Shown here: positions 17,483 through 25,956 of the stretch, piece after piece
Layout of the letters: each line of letters starts with the position of its first letter
Numbering within the stretch: position 1 is the first letter of the stretch
From: Pseudomonas alkylphenolica
Lineage (GTDB): Bacteria; Pseudomonadota; Gammaproteobacteria; Pseudomonadales; Pseudomonadaceae
Assembly: GCF_000746525.1 (NCBI RefSeq)
Contig: NZ_CP009048.1
Span: 4,343,501 to 4,407,500 of the forward strand
Direction of reading: 5' to 3'
Length of the DNA: 64,000 nt
Position numbers and translations under genes: made by a program
Notes under the pieces: generated by a model
What the model was told of the DNA's origin: nothing
Database searches by the model: none
What the model saw: only the letters and a program-made list of their open reading frames with translations

Positions 17483-19107
17483 CGCAGCGTCGGTCGGCAA
17501 CCGGCAAACATGTCCAGTTGCTGATCATAGAGGGCGGTACGTACCTTCAACAGGCCGAGCATGGAGTGGAACAGGTTGTCCTGACTCAGCGGCTCGTTGC
17601 GTACCTTGTTCAGACAATCGGTATCGACGGCAAAGTCCTGGCGATAGCTGTCGGAGAACCAGGCCAGCATCGGCACGTGTTTCTGTTGCTCCGGCGCCAG
17701 CATGTAGGGCGTGCCGTGCAGAAACAGGTTGTACTCACCCAACGATTCGCCATGGTCGGAGAGATAGAGCATGGCCGTGTCGACCTTGTCCTGCTTGCTG
17801 CGCAGGATGTCGATCAGCGATGCCAGTACATGGTCGGTGTAAAGCAGGGTGTTGTCATAAGCATTGATGATGCTTTGTTCGCTGCACTGGTTCAACGCGT
17901 TGCTGGGGCACACAGGCGTGAAACGCTCGAACTGCATCGGATAGCGTTTGAAGTACTCCGGGCCATGGCTGCCCATCTGATGCAACACCAGTACGGTATC
18001 TTGCTGCAGGTTGTCGATCATTGACGCCAGGCCTTGCAGGAGAATCTCGTCATGGCACTCGCTGTTGGTGCACAGGGTCGGATCCTTGGCATTACTGACA
18101 TCTTCAAACTGGACCCGGTCGCAGGTGCCCTTGCAGCCTGACTGATTGTCACGCCAGCGAACACTCAGACCGGCGTGCTGAAGGACATCCAGCAAGCCTT
18201 CCTGGTTCTTTGCTTTACTGGCCTGGTAATCCTTGCGGGTGAAGCCTGAGAACATGCAAGGCACCGATACCGCCGTCTCGGTTCCACAGGAATGCACATC
18301 ACTGAAAGCAATCAGCCCTGCTTCCTTGCTCAGTTGCGGTGTGGTGTCACGGCTGTAGCCCAACAGCCCGAAGTTCTGCGCCCGGGCGCTCTCTCCCACC
18401 ACCAGCACCGTCAGCGACTTGCGCGCATGTTGCTGCCAGGCCGGATCGCGCTGGGCGTCTTCACCGATCTTGGCAAACGGCTTGGCCGCCGTGCCGAGCT
18501 GTTCACCGACATAACCGAAAGAGGCACCCACGACGTTGCTGGGCACCAGCATCAGGCGAATTTCATGATGGTTGCGAAACAGTGAAGCCAACCCCTGGTA
18601 ATTGAGCAACGCCACCACGCCTAGCAAGGCGACACAAGCGACACCGACGAGCAACTTGCCAAACAGTTCGCGATACCAGACCCGATAGTTGATCGGTGTT
18701 TTATAAAGCAGCAGTGAAGGCACAAGCCCCAGCAGCACGATATAAAGCCCAAGTTTCACGGACAACAAGTCACGCACTTCCGTGGCGTTGGTTTCAGCGG
18801 TATTGCGCAACATGCCAACATCAATCAACACACCGTATTGATTCATGAAGTAAGCCGCGCCAGCGCCCATCACAAACAGTACAACCAGTACCGGTTTCAA
18901 CACCCCGCGAAAAGCAACAAAGGTCAACACCAGGTTGAACGCGCAGAAGATCAGCACGGCAAACGCCAGCCGCAGGAAAACACCCGACACGCCAGGTTCT
19001 ACAACGCTCGACAAATGCTGCCAGAGTACCGAGTTGAAGGCGACCAGCAGGTACAGGCTGGCAAGCAGGGTGACCCATTCGGCCCGCAGGGGTTTGATCT
19101 TGAACAT
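17422..19107 (-). CDS. eptA: Lipid A phosphoethanolamine transferase
   Basis: 561 residues. Five N-terminal membrane segments (to about 185) precede a periplasmic sulfatase-like domain with LVVGESARAQNFGL, the nucleophile region SCGTETAVSVPCMFSGF and LSDHGESLGEYNLFLHGTPY (metal ligands). The enzyme moves phosphoethanolamine from phosphatidylethanolamine to lipid A and raises polymyxin resistance. The last 21 or so codons (LRERASVGAAVRRLDLPRDAI) are encoded by REP sequence, so the C-terminus has been remade by the repeat. The 163-bp upstream region has inverted repeats listed separately. Confidence 0.92.
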   Translation of the reverse strand: MFKIKPLRAEWVTLLASLYLLVAFNSVLWQHLSSVVEPGVSGVFLRLAFAVLIFCAFNLVLTFVAFRGVLKPVLVVLFVMGAGAAYFMNQYGVLIDVGMLRNTAETNATEVRDLLSVKLGLYIVLLGLVPSLLLYKTPINYRVWYRELFGKLLVGVACVALLGVVALLNYQGLASLFRNHHEIRLMLVPSNVVGASFGYVGEQLGTAAKPFAKIGEDAQRDPAWQQHARKSLTVLVVGESARAQNFGLLGYSRDTTPQLSKEAGLIAFSDVHSCGTETAVSVPCMFSGFTRKDYQASKAKNQEGLLDVLQHAGLSVRWRDNQSGCKGTCDRVQFEDVSNAKDPTLCTNSECHDEILLQGLASMIDNLQQDTVLVLHQMGSHGPEYFKRYPMQFERFTPVCPSNALNQCSEQSIINAYDNTLLYTDHVLASLIDILRSKQDKVDTAMLYLSDHGESLGEYNLFLHGTPYMLAPEQQKHVPMLAWFSDSYRQDFAVDTDCLNKVRNEPLSQDNLFHSMLGLLKVRTALYDQQLDMFAGCRPTLRERASVGAAVRRLDLPRDAI

Positions 19108-19196
19108 GATGCTCGCTTGGCTGTTGATCGGTAAGGGTGCCGTTGCGGCACTGCCTTTGGACCCGGCGAACGTTAATTACAACAGGATCAATTTTT

Positions 19197-19258
19197 TGTG
19201 AAAAAGACGCCAAGGTTTAGTGGCTTGACGTCAATTTAATCATTACATTTTTTTCACA
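19197..19258 (-). promoter_or_regulatory. Inverted TTTTTCACA repeats and palindrome upstream of eptA
   Basis: TGTGAAAAA (19197-19205) and TTTTTCACA (19250-19258) form an inverted repeat with a 44-bp gap. A perfect 10-bp palindrome, TTGACGTCAA, lies at 19225-19234 between them. The region is AT-rich and about 90-150 bp upstream of the eptA start. TTTTCAC is the core of the reported P. putida ColR site, and eptA-type genes are controlled by two-component systems, but the flanking bases match poorly. Operator function is inference. Confidence 0.35.
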
Positions 19259-19270
19259 TTAATTATGCCC

Positions 19271-19636
19271 CTAGGCGGGCAAGTGCATTTTGGAATAAGC
19301 GTCACGGTCTATATCAAGTACTTCGACGCACAGCTGGATGTCCACGCCTGGCGTGCCCGGAACCTCTTCTTTGAGCACCTCCAGCAGGCTTGCCGACAAT
19401 TGCCGCTTCACCTCTGGCGATCGGCCGCTGAGAATCGCCAGCTTGATATGGGCGAAAGCGCGCTCCTGCTGGGCAGTGCCCACCCGGAAACTGGCCAGGG
19501 CCACGGCACGGCTCTTGATGTCCAGTTCATCGGCGAACTGGCCGCTGCAAACCAGCGCATGGTTAAGACGCAGCAGCAGGCGATCGACGTCCAGTTCAGG
19601 CAGGTTTTCGCTGTATTCAACGTGGAGATGAGGCAT
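19271..19636 (-). CDS. 5-carboxymethyl-2-hydroxymuconate delta-isomerase family protein
   Basis: 121 residues from ATG 19636, giving MPHLHVEYSENLPEL. Pro2 would be the N-terminal catalytic proline of this tautomerase-fold family; the longer frame would mask it and is rejected. The family isomerises CHM in homoprotocatechuate (4-hydroxyphenylacetate) breakdown, but no other hpa/hpc gene is nearby, so the substrate here may differ. It lies between eptA and the divergent ydcH-like gene. Confidence 0.85.
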   Translation of the reverse strand: MPHLHVEYSENLPELDVDRLLLRLNHALVCSGQFADELDIKSRAVALASFRVGTAQQERAFAHIKLAILSGRSPEVKRQLSASLLEVLKEEVPGTPGVDIQLCVEVLDIDRDAYSKMHLPA

Positions 19637-19753
19637 TGCAGGGGCCCTGAGCTCAGAAATGTTGCAACAGACTACCTCAACCACGGAACCCGACAAATCC
19701 GGCTATCCTCATAGTTCATGACTTCCACCCCAAACCCCCGGAGAGGTGAAGAA

Positions 19754-19981
19754 ATGCCGGTAAAGCACGATCTACTCGCAGATCTCGGTCTGACCAAAGA
19801 GCAATTCATCGAGAAGAAAAAAACCGACCCGCGGCTGAGCCAGTTGCACGAGGAATACAACCGCAAAGACGCCGAAGTGCTCGAAGCCGAGAACAGCAGC
19901 AGCGCGGATGACACTGTCACCCGACTGCGCAAGGAACGTCTGAAAATCAAGGACGAAATCGTCGCCCACGTGAAAGCGTAA
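19754..19981 (+). CDS. YdcH family protein (DUF465)
   Basis: 75 residues from ATG 19754, which has GGAGAGGTGAAGAA directly upstream. It is almost wholly helical and charged; VTRLRKERLKIKDEIVAHV at the C-terminus is the DUF465 hallmark. These small coiled-coil proteins are widespread in proteobacteria and their function is not established. The codons before 19754 are leader. Confidence 0.88.
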   Translation: MPVKHDLLADLGLTKEQFIEKKKTDPRLSQLHEEYNRKDAEVLEAENSSSADDTVTRLRKERLKIKDEIVAHVKA

Positions 19982-20010
19982 CGCCCCCGCACAATAGCAA
20001 GTGCCCCACC

Positions 20011-20084
20011 CGGTGGGAGCGGGCTTGCCCCGCGATGCGATTGTCCTGAAACAACGCTGTCGCGGGGCAAGCCCGCTCCCACCG
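20011..20084. repeat. REP inverted pair
   Basis: Two opposed REP units lie between the convergent ydcH-like and dioxygenase genes, 30 bp from the former and 18 bp from the latter. Confidence 0.92.
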
Positions 20085-20101
20085 AAGATAGTTCTCAGGC
20101 G

Positions 20102-20905
20102 TCAGCCGCGGGCCCAGACCACCGGAAACCAGTCCTCGCGCATCCGGTCGCCGGTGTTCAGGTCGATCCCCGGAAATGGCGGTGAGGTACGGCCCGGCCG
20201 CTGGATGTAACGCACATCATCGCCCATAAAGCGGGTTGAGAATGCCCGGCGACGATTGCTGCCGGTGTTGCCGGCAGCGCCATGCACGGTACGGAAATCA
20301 AAGACCACCGCATCCCCAGGTTCGAGTTCGGGCGAGAGAATCTCATATTCACCGTTCTCGACGTCGGGCATGTCCATGAACACACTTTCACCGGAGCCGG
20401 CATCGGTTGCACCGTAGAAATCCTTGTTGCTGGCCCAGCTTTTCGGGCGCACCGGCTTGGGCCAGCGATGCGACCCCAGGACCACGCTCAACGTGTTATG
20501 GCGAGTCACCGGATCCAGTGGAATCCAGTAGCTGGCCGTCTGCAGGCCGTCGACACAGTAGTAAGGCAAGTCCTGGTGCCAGGGCGTCGGCTTGGAAGTG
20601 CCAGGCTCCTTGACCAGGATATGTTCATGGAACACCTGCACTTCACGTGATTGCATCAGATCACCGGCAATCGCCGCCGCCGGTGAGTTCAGCACGAAGT
20701 CCTTGAATGCCGGTATGCGCTGCCAGTTGCAGTAGTCCTCGAAGAACCGCCCGCCTTCACCACTGCCAACGTTTTCGATGGCAAAGGCGCTGGGATTGGC
20801 CAGGTTCTGCTCGAAACCTTCACGCAAGCGCTCGATCCAGTCGCGAAACACGCCGCGTAAGACGATGGCTCCGTCACGTTGGAACTGTTCGGTATTGGCA
20901 TTCAT
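20102..20905 (-). CDS. Phytanoyl-CoA dioxygenase (PhyH) family protein
   Basis: 267 residues from ATG 20905 (AGAGGA upstream). Non-haem iron, 2-oxoglutarate-dependent fold: the HxD pair is in TPWHQDLPYY and the distal His in FDFRTVHGAAGN. The 2-oxoglutarate-binding Arg is probably in NRRRAFSTRFMGDD. All three iron ligands are present. The family hydroxylates diverse small molecules, including amino acid derivatives. The gene diverges from an amino-acid permease, which hints at an amino-acid-like substrate, but the true substrate is unknown. Confidence 0.87.
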   Translation of the reverse strand: MNANTEQFQRDGAIVLRGVFRDWIERLREGFEQNLANPSAFAIENVGSGEGGRFFEDYCNWQRIPAFKDFVLNSPAAAIAGDLMQSREVQVFHEHILVKEPGTSKPTPWHQDLPYYCVDGLQTASYWIPLDPVTRHNTLSVVLGSHRWPKPVRPKSWASNKDFYGATDAGSGESVFMDMPDVENGEYEILSPELEPGDAVVFDFRTVHGAAGNTGSNRRRAFSTRFMGDDVRYIQRPGRTSPPFPGIDLNTGDRMREDWFPVVWARG

Positions 20906-21109
20906 CGGGGCAGTCCTCTCTTGTTGTAATGGGCAAAAGTATTGGACCGCCGACAGCCACCGGTAAACGACACTTTGCCTATTCACCACTATCAGCATTC
21001 TGTATGACCGTGCTTATTGTCAGCCCCGGCAATTGACCGGTTAATAGCCCTGCCTGTCTCCTTCAACGCCTTGCGATTGAACAATAAGAACAATGAGGAG
21101 TTACCTGGG

Positions 21110-22510
21110 ATGAACGATAACAACACCGTCCTGCGGCGGGGTCTGAGCACCCGCCATATTCGTTTCATGGCGCTCGGCTCTGCCATTGGCACCGGGCTGT
21201 TCTATGGCTCCGCCTCGGCGATCAAGCTCGCCGGCCCCTCGGTACTGTTGGCCTACCTGATTGGCGGCGCGGCCATTTACATGATGATGCGTGCCCTGGG
21301 AGAAATGGCGGTGCGCAACCCGGTGTCGGGTTCGTTCGGCCAGTATGCGAGCCAGTACCTGGGGCGCTTTCCGGGCTTTTTGACCGGCTGGAGCTATGCC
21401 TTCTCGATGCTGGTGGTGTGCCTGGCGGACGTGACTGCCTTCGGCGTGTACATGAGCTTCTGGTTCCCGGAAACGCCGCGCTGGATCTGGGTGTTGGGCA
21501 TCGTGTTCTTTATCGGCGCCCTGAACCTGTGCAGCGTCAAGGTGTTCGGCGAGCTGGAGTTCTGGCTGTCGCTGCTGAAGGTCACCGCGATTGTGTCGAT
21601 GATCCTGGCCGGCGCTGCGGTGCTGATGTTCGGCATCCAGCTGGGCGGTTCCGGAGAGCAACTGGCTAGTGTCAGCAACCTGTGGAGCCACGGGGGGTTC
21701 TTCCCCAATGGCGTGGGCGGCATGATCGCCTCGTTCACCGTGGTGATGTTTGCCTTCGGCGGCGTCGAGATGATCGGCATTACCGCCGGTGAGGCCCGCG
21801 ACCCGCAGCGGGTCATCCCCAAGGCGATCAACTCGGTACCACTGCGCATCCTGCTGTTCTACGTATTCACCCTGTTCGTGCTGATGTCGATCTACCCATG
21901 GACGCGGATCGGCAGCGAAGGCAGCCCCTTCGTGCAGATATTCAGCGGCCTGGGCATCGGCTCGGCGGCAACCTTGTTGAACATTGTGGTGATCTCGGCG
22001 GCAGTGTCAGCGATCAACAGCGATATTTTCAGCGCTGGGCGGATGATGTACGGCATGGCCCAGAACGGTCAGGCGCCGGCCAGTTTCTCCCGTCTGTCGC
22101 GCTTCGGGGTGCCATGGATGACCGTGGTAGTGATGGCGGTGGCGCTGCTGTTCGGGGTGCTGCTCAATTACCTGGCACCCGAAAACCTGTTCTTGATCCT
22201 CGCCGCCGTGGTGACCTTCTCGATTGTCTGGGTATGGTTGATGATCCTGCTGTCGCAGATGGTCATGCGTCGCGGGATGAGCGCTGAAGAAGTGGCCAAA
22301 CTGCACTTCCCGGTGCCTCTCTGGCCGGTCGGCCCGGCCTGCGCGGCGCTGTTCATGCTGTTCATCTTCGGTGTGCTAGCCTGGTTCCCGGACACCCGCA
22401 TGGCCTTGTATGTCGGCATCGGCTGGCTGGTCCTGCTGTCGCTGGGCTACTGGCTGTGCGTGGCACGCAAGGCTAAACCGCTGGTGGCAGTGGCCGATCC
22501 GGCGAGCTGA
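21110..22510 (+). CDS. Amino acid permease, AAT/APC family
   Basis: 466 residues from ATG 21110 (GAGGAG about 14 bases upstream). Twelve membrane segments are expected. [25 protein letters not shown] at the N-terminus and [16 protein letters not shown] are classical for the proton-coupled AAT family (ProY, AroP, GabP, LysP). The precise amino acid cannot be assigned. It diverges from the PhyH-family gene and converges with a LysR gene one base after its stop, so the three may form a small uptake-and-oxidation unit. Confidence 0.9.
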   Translation: MNDNNTVLRRGLSTRHIRFMALGSAIGTGLFYGSASAIKLAGPSVLLAYLIGGAAIYMMMRALGEMAVRNPVSGSFGQYASQYLGRFPGFLTGWSYAFSMLVVCLADVTAFGVYMSFWFPETPRWIWVLGIVFFIGALNLCSVKVFGELEFWLSLLKVTAIVSMILAGAAVLMFGIQLGGSGEQLASVSNLWSHGGFFPNGVGGMIASFTVVMFAFGGVEMIGITAGEARDPQRVIPKAINSVPLRILLFYVFTLFVLMSIYPWTRIGSEGSPFVQIFSGLGIGSAATLLNIVVISAAVSAINSDIFSAGRMMYGMAQNGQAPASFSRLSRFGVPWMTVVVMAVALLFGVLLNYLAPENLFLILAAVVTFSIVWVWLMILLSQMVMRRGMSAEEVAKLHFPVPLWPVGPACAALFMLFIFGVLAWFPDTRMALYVGIGWLVLLSLGYWLCVARKAKPLVAVADPAS

Positions 22511-22511
22511 G

Positions 22512-23408
22512 TCAGGCGGGAAATTGCTGGCTTGCCCAGTCCAGGAACGCCTGCGCTGCCGCTGACGGACGCATGGCACTGGACTGGGCCAACACCACTG
22601 GCTGTGGGCTCACGCTTTCGAGCAGCGGCCGACAGGCCAGTGGTTTGCCGTCATAGCTGCAGTCGCCCACCGGCCGCGTACAGGACAATGCCACCCCGTA
22701 ACCGTGGGCAACCAGCCCGCGCTGCATCTCGAAGGTCTGGGTCAATTGCGTCGCCGCCGGTTGCAGATCATGGGCCCAGAACAACGACAGGAAGTATTCC
22801 CGGGTCCTGGCGATGTCTTCGAGGATCAGGCACTCGGCGGCCAGATCGACCAGTGAGACCTTTTCCTGCTGGGCCAAGGGATGATCGGCAGGCAACAGGG
22901 CATAGGGCGCCAATTGCGCCAGCACGCGCTTCTCGATCGGCGAATCCAGCCCGACATCATAAGTCAGCGCCAGTTCGGCCTTGCCATCGCTGAGGCGGCG
23001 ATTGACCTCGGCCAGGTCGGCTTCGAACAGGGTGATGGTGACCTCGGGATGGCGCAGGCGAAAGCCGCTCAACAAACGCGGTGCGTAGTAAGGGCCCAGG
23101 TCCTGGAAACAGATCAGGCTCAAGGCGCCGCGCACAGTCGTCTGCTCTTCGCCTCGGCCACTGATCGCCGTCGCCAGGTTGAGCATCTGCCGCGCCTGCT
23201 CCAGCAGCGTGCGGCCTGCCGGCGTCAGCTCCAGGCCACGGCTGACCTGACGGTGAAAGAGCTTTTCACCCAGGCTCGCCTCCAGCTGTGACAACGCCAA
23301 CGACACCGATGGCTGGGAGATATGCTTGGCCCGGGCGGCGGCGCTGACACTGCCCTGCTCGGCGGCGGCAACAAAGTATTCCAGCTGACGCAAGGTGAAG
23401 CCGATCAT
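22512..23408 (-). CDS. LysR-family transcriptional regulator
   Basis: 298 residues. The N-terminal winged helix-turn-helix is TLRQLEYFVAAAEQGSVSAAARAKHISQPSVSLALSQLE, which at this length is characteristic of the family. The effector-binding domain follows from about residue 90. It is convergent with the permease, so it may control the permease/dioxygenase pair or a distant target. A REP pair lies between it and the symporter gene. Confidence 0.9.
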   Translation of the reverse strand: MIGFTLRQLEYFVAAAEQGSVSAAARAKHISQPSVSLALSQLEASLGEKLFHRQVSRGLELTPAGRTLLEQARQMLNLATAISGRGEEQTTVRGALSLICFQDLGPYYAPRLLSGFRLRHPEVTITLFEADLAEVNRRLSDGKAELALTYDVGLDSPIEKRVLAQLAPYALLPADHPLAQQEKVSLVDLAAECLILEDIARTREYFLSLFWAHDLQPAATQLTQTFEMQRGLVAHGYGVALSCTRPVGDCSYDGKPLACRPLLESVSPQPVVLAQSSAMRPSAAAQAFLDWASQQFPA

Positions 23409-23468
23409 CGCAAGGCCCTGACAGATGGTTGGACAGTCGGGGCATTATGGCAGGGAAACAGCGAATGC

Positions 23469-23535
23469 ATCGCGGGGCAAGCCCGCTCCCACCGGAAGAC
23501 CAAACAACCCGGTGGGAGCGGGCTTGCCCCGCGAT
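23469..23535. repeat. REP inverted pair
   Basis: Two opposed REP units lie between the LysR gene start and the stop codon of the alanine/glycine symporter (4 bp away). Confidence 0.92.
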
Positions 23536-23538
23536 CTA

Positions 23539-24978
23539 TTACCGTTCCTTCAACGCATCAAGGGGTTGCTCGCTACCATTGGCCGCCCCCCAGATCTCTG
23601 CATCGATCTTACCCGCCAGCTCCGGATAATCCTTGGCGTTGAACTCCGGCGTGCCCACCGCCTTCTGCGCGAAGTAGTCACGGGTCAGCTTGACCACCAC
23701 ACCGGACAGCAAGCAGATCGCGATCAGGTTGATGGTCGCCATCAGGCCCATCGCCGCATCGGCGGCATCGAACACCGTGGTAACGCTTTCATAGGCGCCC
23801 CAGACCACCATCAACAACGCCGCTGTGCGCAGCACGGTCAGGCCCAGACGGGTGTTCAGCTTCAGGTACACCATGGCGTTCTCGGCATAGGTGTAGTTGC
23901 CGATGATCGAAGTGAAGGCGAAGAAGAAGATCGCAATGGCAATGAAGTACTGCCCGGCCCAGCCGATGTGTTCGTTCATCGCCGCCTGGGTCAGCGGTGT
24001 GCCGGTCATGTCAGGGCCAGGCACCACGCCAGACAGCAGGATCATGATGGCGGTGGCGGTACAGATCAGCAATGTATCGATGAACACGCCCAGGGCCTGG
24101 ACAAAGCCTTGCGAAGAGGGATGGTGAGGATTGGGGGTCGCCACCGCGGCAATGTTCGGCGCCGAACCCATGCCCGCTTCGTTGGAGAACAGGCCGCGTT
24201 TGACGCCATTGAGCAAGGCCCCGGCCACGCCGCCAACCGCCGACTCGATGCCGAAGGCACTCTTGACGATCAGCATCAGCACGCCCGGTACTTCATCCAG
24301 ATTGACCACGATCACATAGATCGCCACCAGCAGGTAGGCACCGGCCATGAACGGCACGACCCATTCGGCAATGCGCGCGATTTTCTTGATACCGCCGAAA
24401 ATCACCAATCCGGCCAGCACGGCCAGCGCCACACCGGTGGTCAGCTTGGGCACACCAAAGGCGCCCAGGGTTGCATCGGCAATGGAGTTGGCCTGCACTG
24501 CGCCGAACACCAGGCCGAAAGCGATAATCAGGCAGACCGAAAAAATCGCTGCCGCCCAAGGCGCATTCAAACCCCTGGCGATATAGAACGCAGGCCCACC
24601 GCGATACTCACCGTTGCTGTTACGCACTTTGTACAGCTGTGCCAGGGTGCTTTCCGCGTAGGCCGTGGCCATGCCCAGCGAGGCCACCACCCACATCCAG
24701 AACACCGCACCCGGCCCGCCGAGGGTAATGGCCACCGCCACACCGGCAAGATTACCGGTACCGACCCGCGAGGCCAGGCTGGTGCACAAGGCCTGAAACG
24801 GCGTGATGCCACCTGGGTCGTTCGCCGGGGCGCGCAACACCGAGCGGAAGAACTCGGGCAAATGGCGAAACTGGATAAAGCCCAGGCGGACAGTGAAGTA
24901 GATACCTGCAGCCAGCAGGCCATAGATCAGGACATACCCATAGAAAAAGGTATTCAGTGCGTTGATCACGGCTGTCAT
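23539..24978 (-). CDS. Alanine/glycine:cation symporter (AGCS) family protein
   Basis: 479 residues and about ten or eleven membrane segments. AGCS hallmarks include GGITPFQALCTSLASRVGTGNLAGVA (about 57-82), AYAESTLAQLYK and GLFSNEAGMGSAPN (about 250). It imports alanine or glycine with sodium ions. The region upstream holds a small hairpin but no glycine riboswitch consensus that I can see. There is no operon partner. Confidence 0.93.
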   Translation of the reverse strand: MTAVINALNTFFYGYVLIYGLLAAGIYFTVRLGFIQFRHLPEFFRSVLRAPANDPGGITPFQALCTSLASRVGTGNLAGVAVAITLGGPGAVFWMWVVASLGMATAYAESTLAQLYKVRNSNGEYRGGPAFYIARGLNAPWAAAIFSVCLIIAFGLVFGAVQANSIADATLGAFGVPKLTTGVALAVLAGLVIFGGIKKIARIAEWVVPFMAGAYLLVAIYVIVVNLDEVPGVLMLIVKSAFGIESAVGGVAGALLNGVKRGLFSNEAGMGSAPNIAAVATPNPHHPSSQGFVQALGVFIDTLLICTATAIMILLSGVVPGPDMTGTPLTQAAMNEHIGWAGQYFIAIAIFFFAFTSIIGNYTYAENAMVYLKLNTRLGLTVLRTAALLMVVWGAYESVTTVFDAADAAMGLMATINLIAICLLSGVVVKLTRDYFAQKAVGTPEFNAKDYPELAGKIDAEIWGAANGSEQPLDALKER

Positions 24979-25307
24979 TGTCTGTTCCCAAATAAAGCGC
25001 AGGGCCGGTAAAGCGCCCTGCTCAGTCTGTAAAGCAACCGGTGCCAGAGGACGACCCGTGCCTTTTCAATATGAATGGCCTGGAGCAATGGGAAATGCCC
25101 ACTGCTTCAGTAATCACTTCGGCACCACCGCTTGGGTGATGGAGGATGTCGAGCGCGAGGGCCCGGCTTGACCAGCATGCAGGAGCAAATGCGCTGATCT
25201 GATGTTGAAGCCGGGCATATTAACAGATCTTGTTGTTACCTTCCCCAAGGGCCCGCTACCCGGACTTTACGCCCAGGTACGGGTGGCAACATCGAGCTTT
25301 GGATAGG
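24979..25307. other. Intergenic region without a recognisable gene
   Basis: No credible coding frame was seen in these 329 bp. The symporter leader, read on the minus strand, includes a hairpin (GCAGGGC and GCCCTGC arms, 24999-25021) about 20 bp before the start codon. The remainder between that and the pilin-like gene shows no clear promoter or terminator by eye. Confidence 0.5.
24999..25021 (-). promoter_or_regulatory. Hairpin in the AGCS symporter leader
   Basis: On the minus strand GCAGGGC pairs with GCCCTGC around a 9-base loop, followed by GCTTTATTT and then the SD and ATG at 24978. It may modulate translation or be a weak attenuator. The 7-bp stem is perfect, but function is only suggested. 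Confidence 0.3.
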
Positions 25308-25682
25308 TTACGGCGAGGTAAGCGTAATCAGGTAGTTCCCGCTGGTAACCGGATTGCCTGCATGATCGACCAGCGCATAGTGTTGATCGTAATAACGACC
25401 GTGGCGCTTCTCGGCCACCAGCTTGACCTGTACTGAAGTGCTGTCCGGGGCACTGACTGAAGCCTGTGGATCTATCCGACGCACGTTGATGGCAGGTTCC
25501 CGAACCTGTGTGGGGCAGCCATCCATTCGCCAACCGCCTGGCTGGGAGGATGTCTGGCAGGGTGACTCAACGATGCTGCCGGTAAATCTGATCGTTCCTT
25601 GAGCTATCGGGGTTGCAGCCTGGCACACGGCACCAAGGCTGAACAACACGGCCACACTGGCTACCTTCAGCTTGCCATTCAT
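25308..25682 (-). CDS. Exported pilin-like small protein
   Basis: 124 residues with a signal peptide (MNGKLKVASVAVLFSLGAVCQA). The mature start TPIAQGTIRFTGSIVESPCQ resembles type 1 pilins (GTIxFTGxIxxxxC). A second Cys near residue 55 could form the usual disulfide. There is no chaperone or usher beside it. It may be an orphan minor pilin or a periplasmic protein with a pilin-like fold. The final residues GNYLITLTSP could act as the closing strand. Confidence 0.65.
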   Translation of the reverse strand: MNGKLKVASVAVLFSLGAVCQAATPIAQGTIRFTGSIVESPCQTSSQPGGWRMDGCPTQVREPAINVRRIDPQASVSAPDSTSVQVKLVAEKRHGRYYDQHYALVDHAGNPVTSGNYLITLTSP

Positions 25683-25856
25683 GCAGACACTCCTCAGGAA
25701 AAGTCATTACCTTGAGTGTCGGCATGTTCAGCAGAATGTTCAGACCTGTCTGATGGCAATTTTTGCGCACTGCCAAGCGCGTCACAGATTACAGGTTTAT
25801 CCAGCAAGGTCGTGTAAACCTGCTACTGCCCGTTCCCTTCCTGTAGGAGCAACTGT

Positions 25857-25951
25857 CTTGTAGGAGCGGATTTATCCGCGATGGGTCGCAACGCGGCCCC
25901 AAAAGATGGGACTGCTGCGCAGTCCATCGCGGATAAATCCGCTCCTACAAG
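25857..25951. repeat. Inverted repeat, second REP class
   Basis: Two 26-bp arms (25857-25882 and 25926-25951) with core GTAGGAGCGGATTTATCCGC are perfect reverse complements, separated by about 43 bp. The sequence differs from the predominant REP in this window but has the same GAGCGG-centred layout. A partial arm (CTGTAGGAGCAAC) sits just upstream at 25841. Confidence 0.85.
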
Positions 25952-25956
25952 GACGC

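Noticed and set aside
16156..18024. 622-codon open frame antisense to rnd and eptA
   Set aside because: It spans two well-supported genes and REP sequence and has no family features.
24979..25200. Glycine riboswitch upstream of the alanine/glycine symporter
   Set aside because: The leader was read on the minus strand for the conserved glycine aptamer segments and none were found; only a small hairpin is present.
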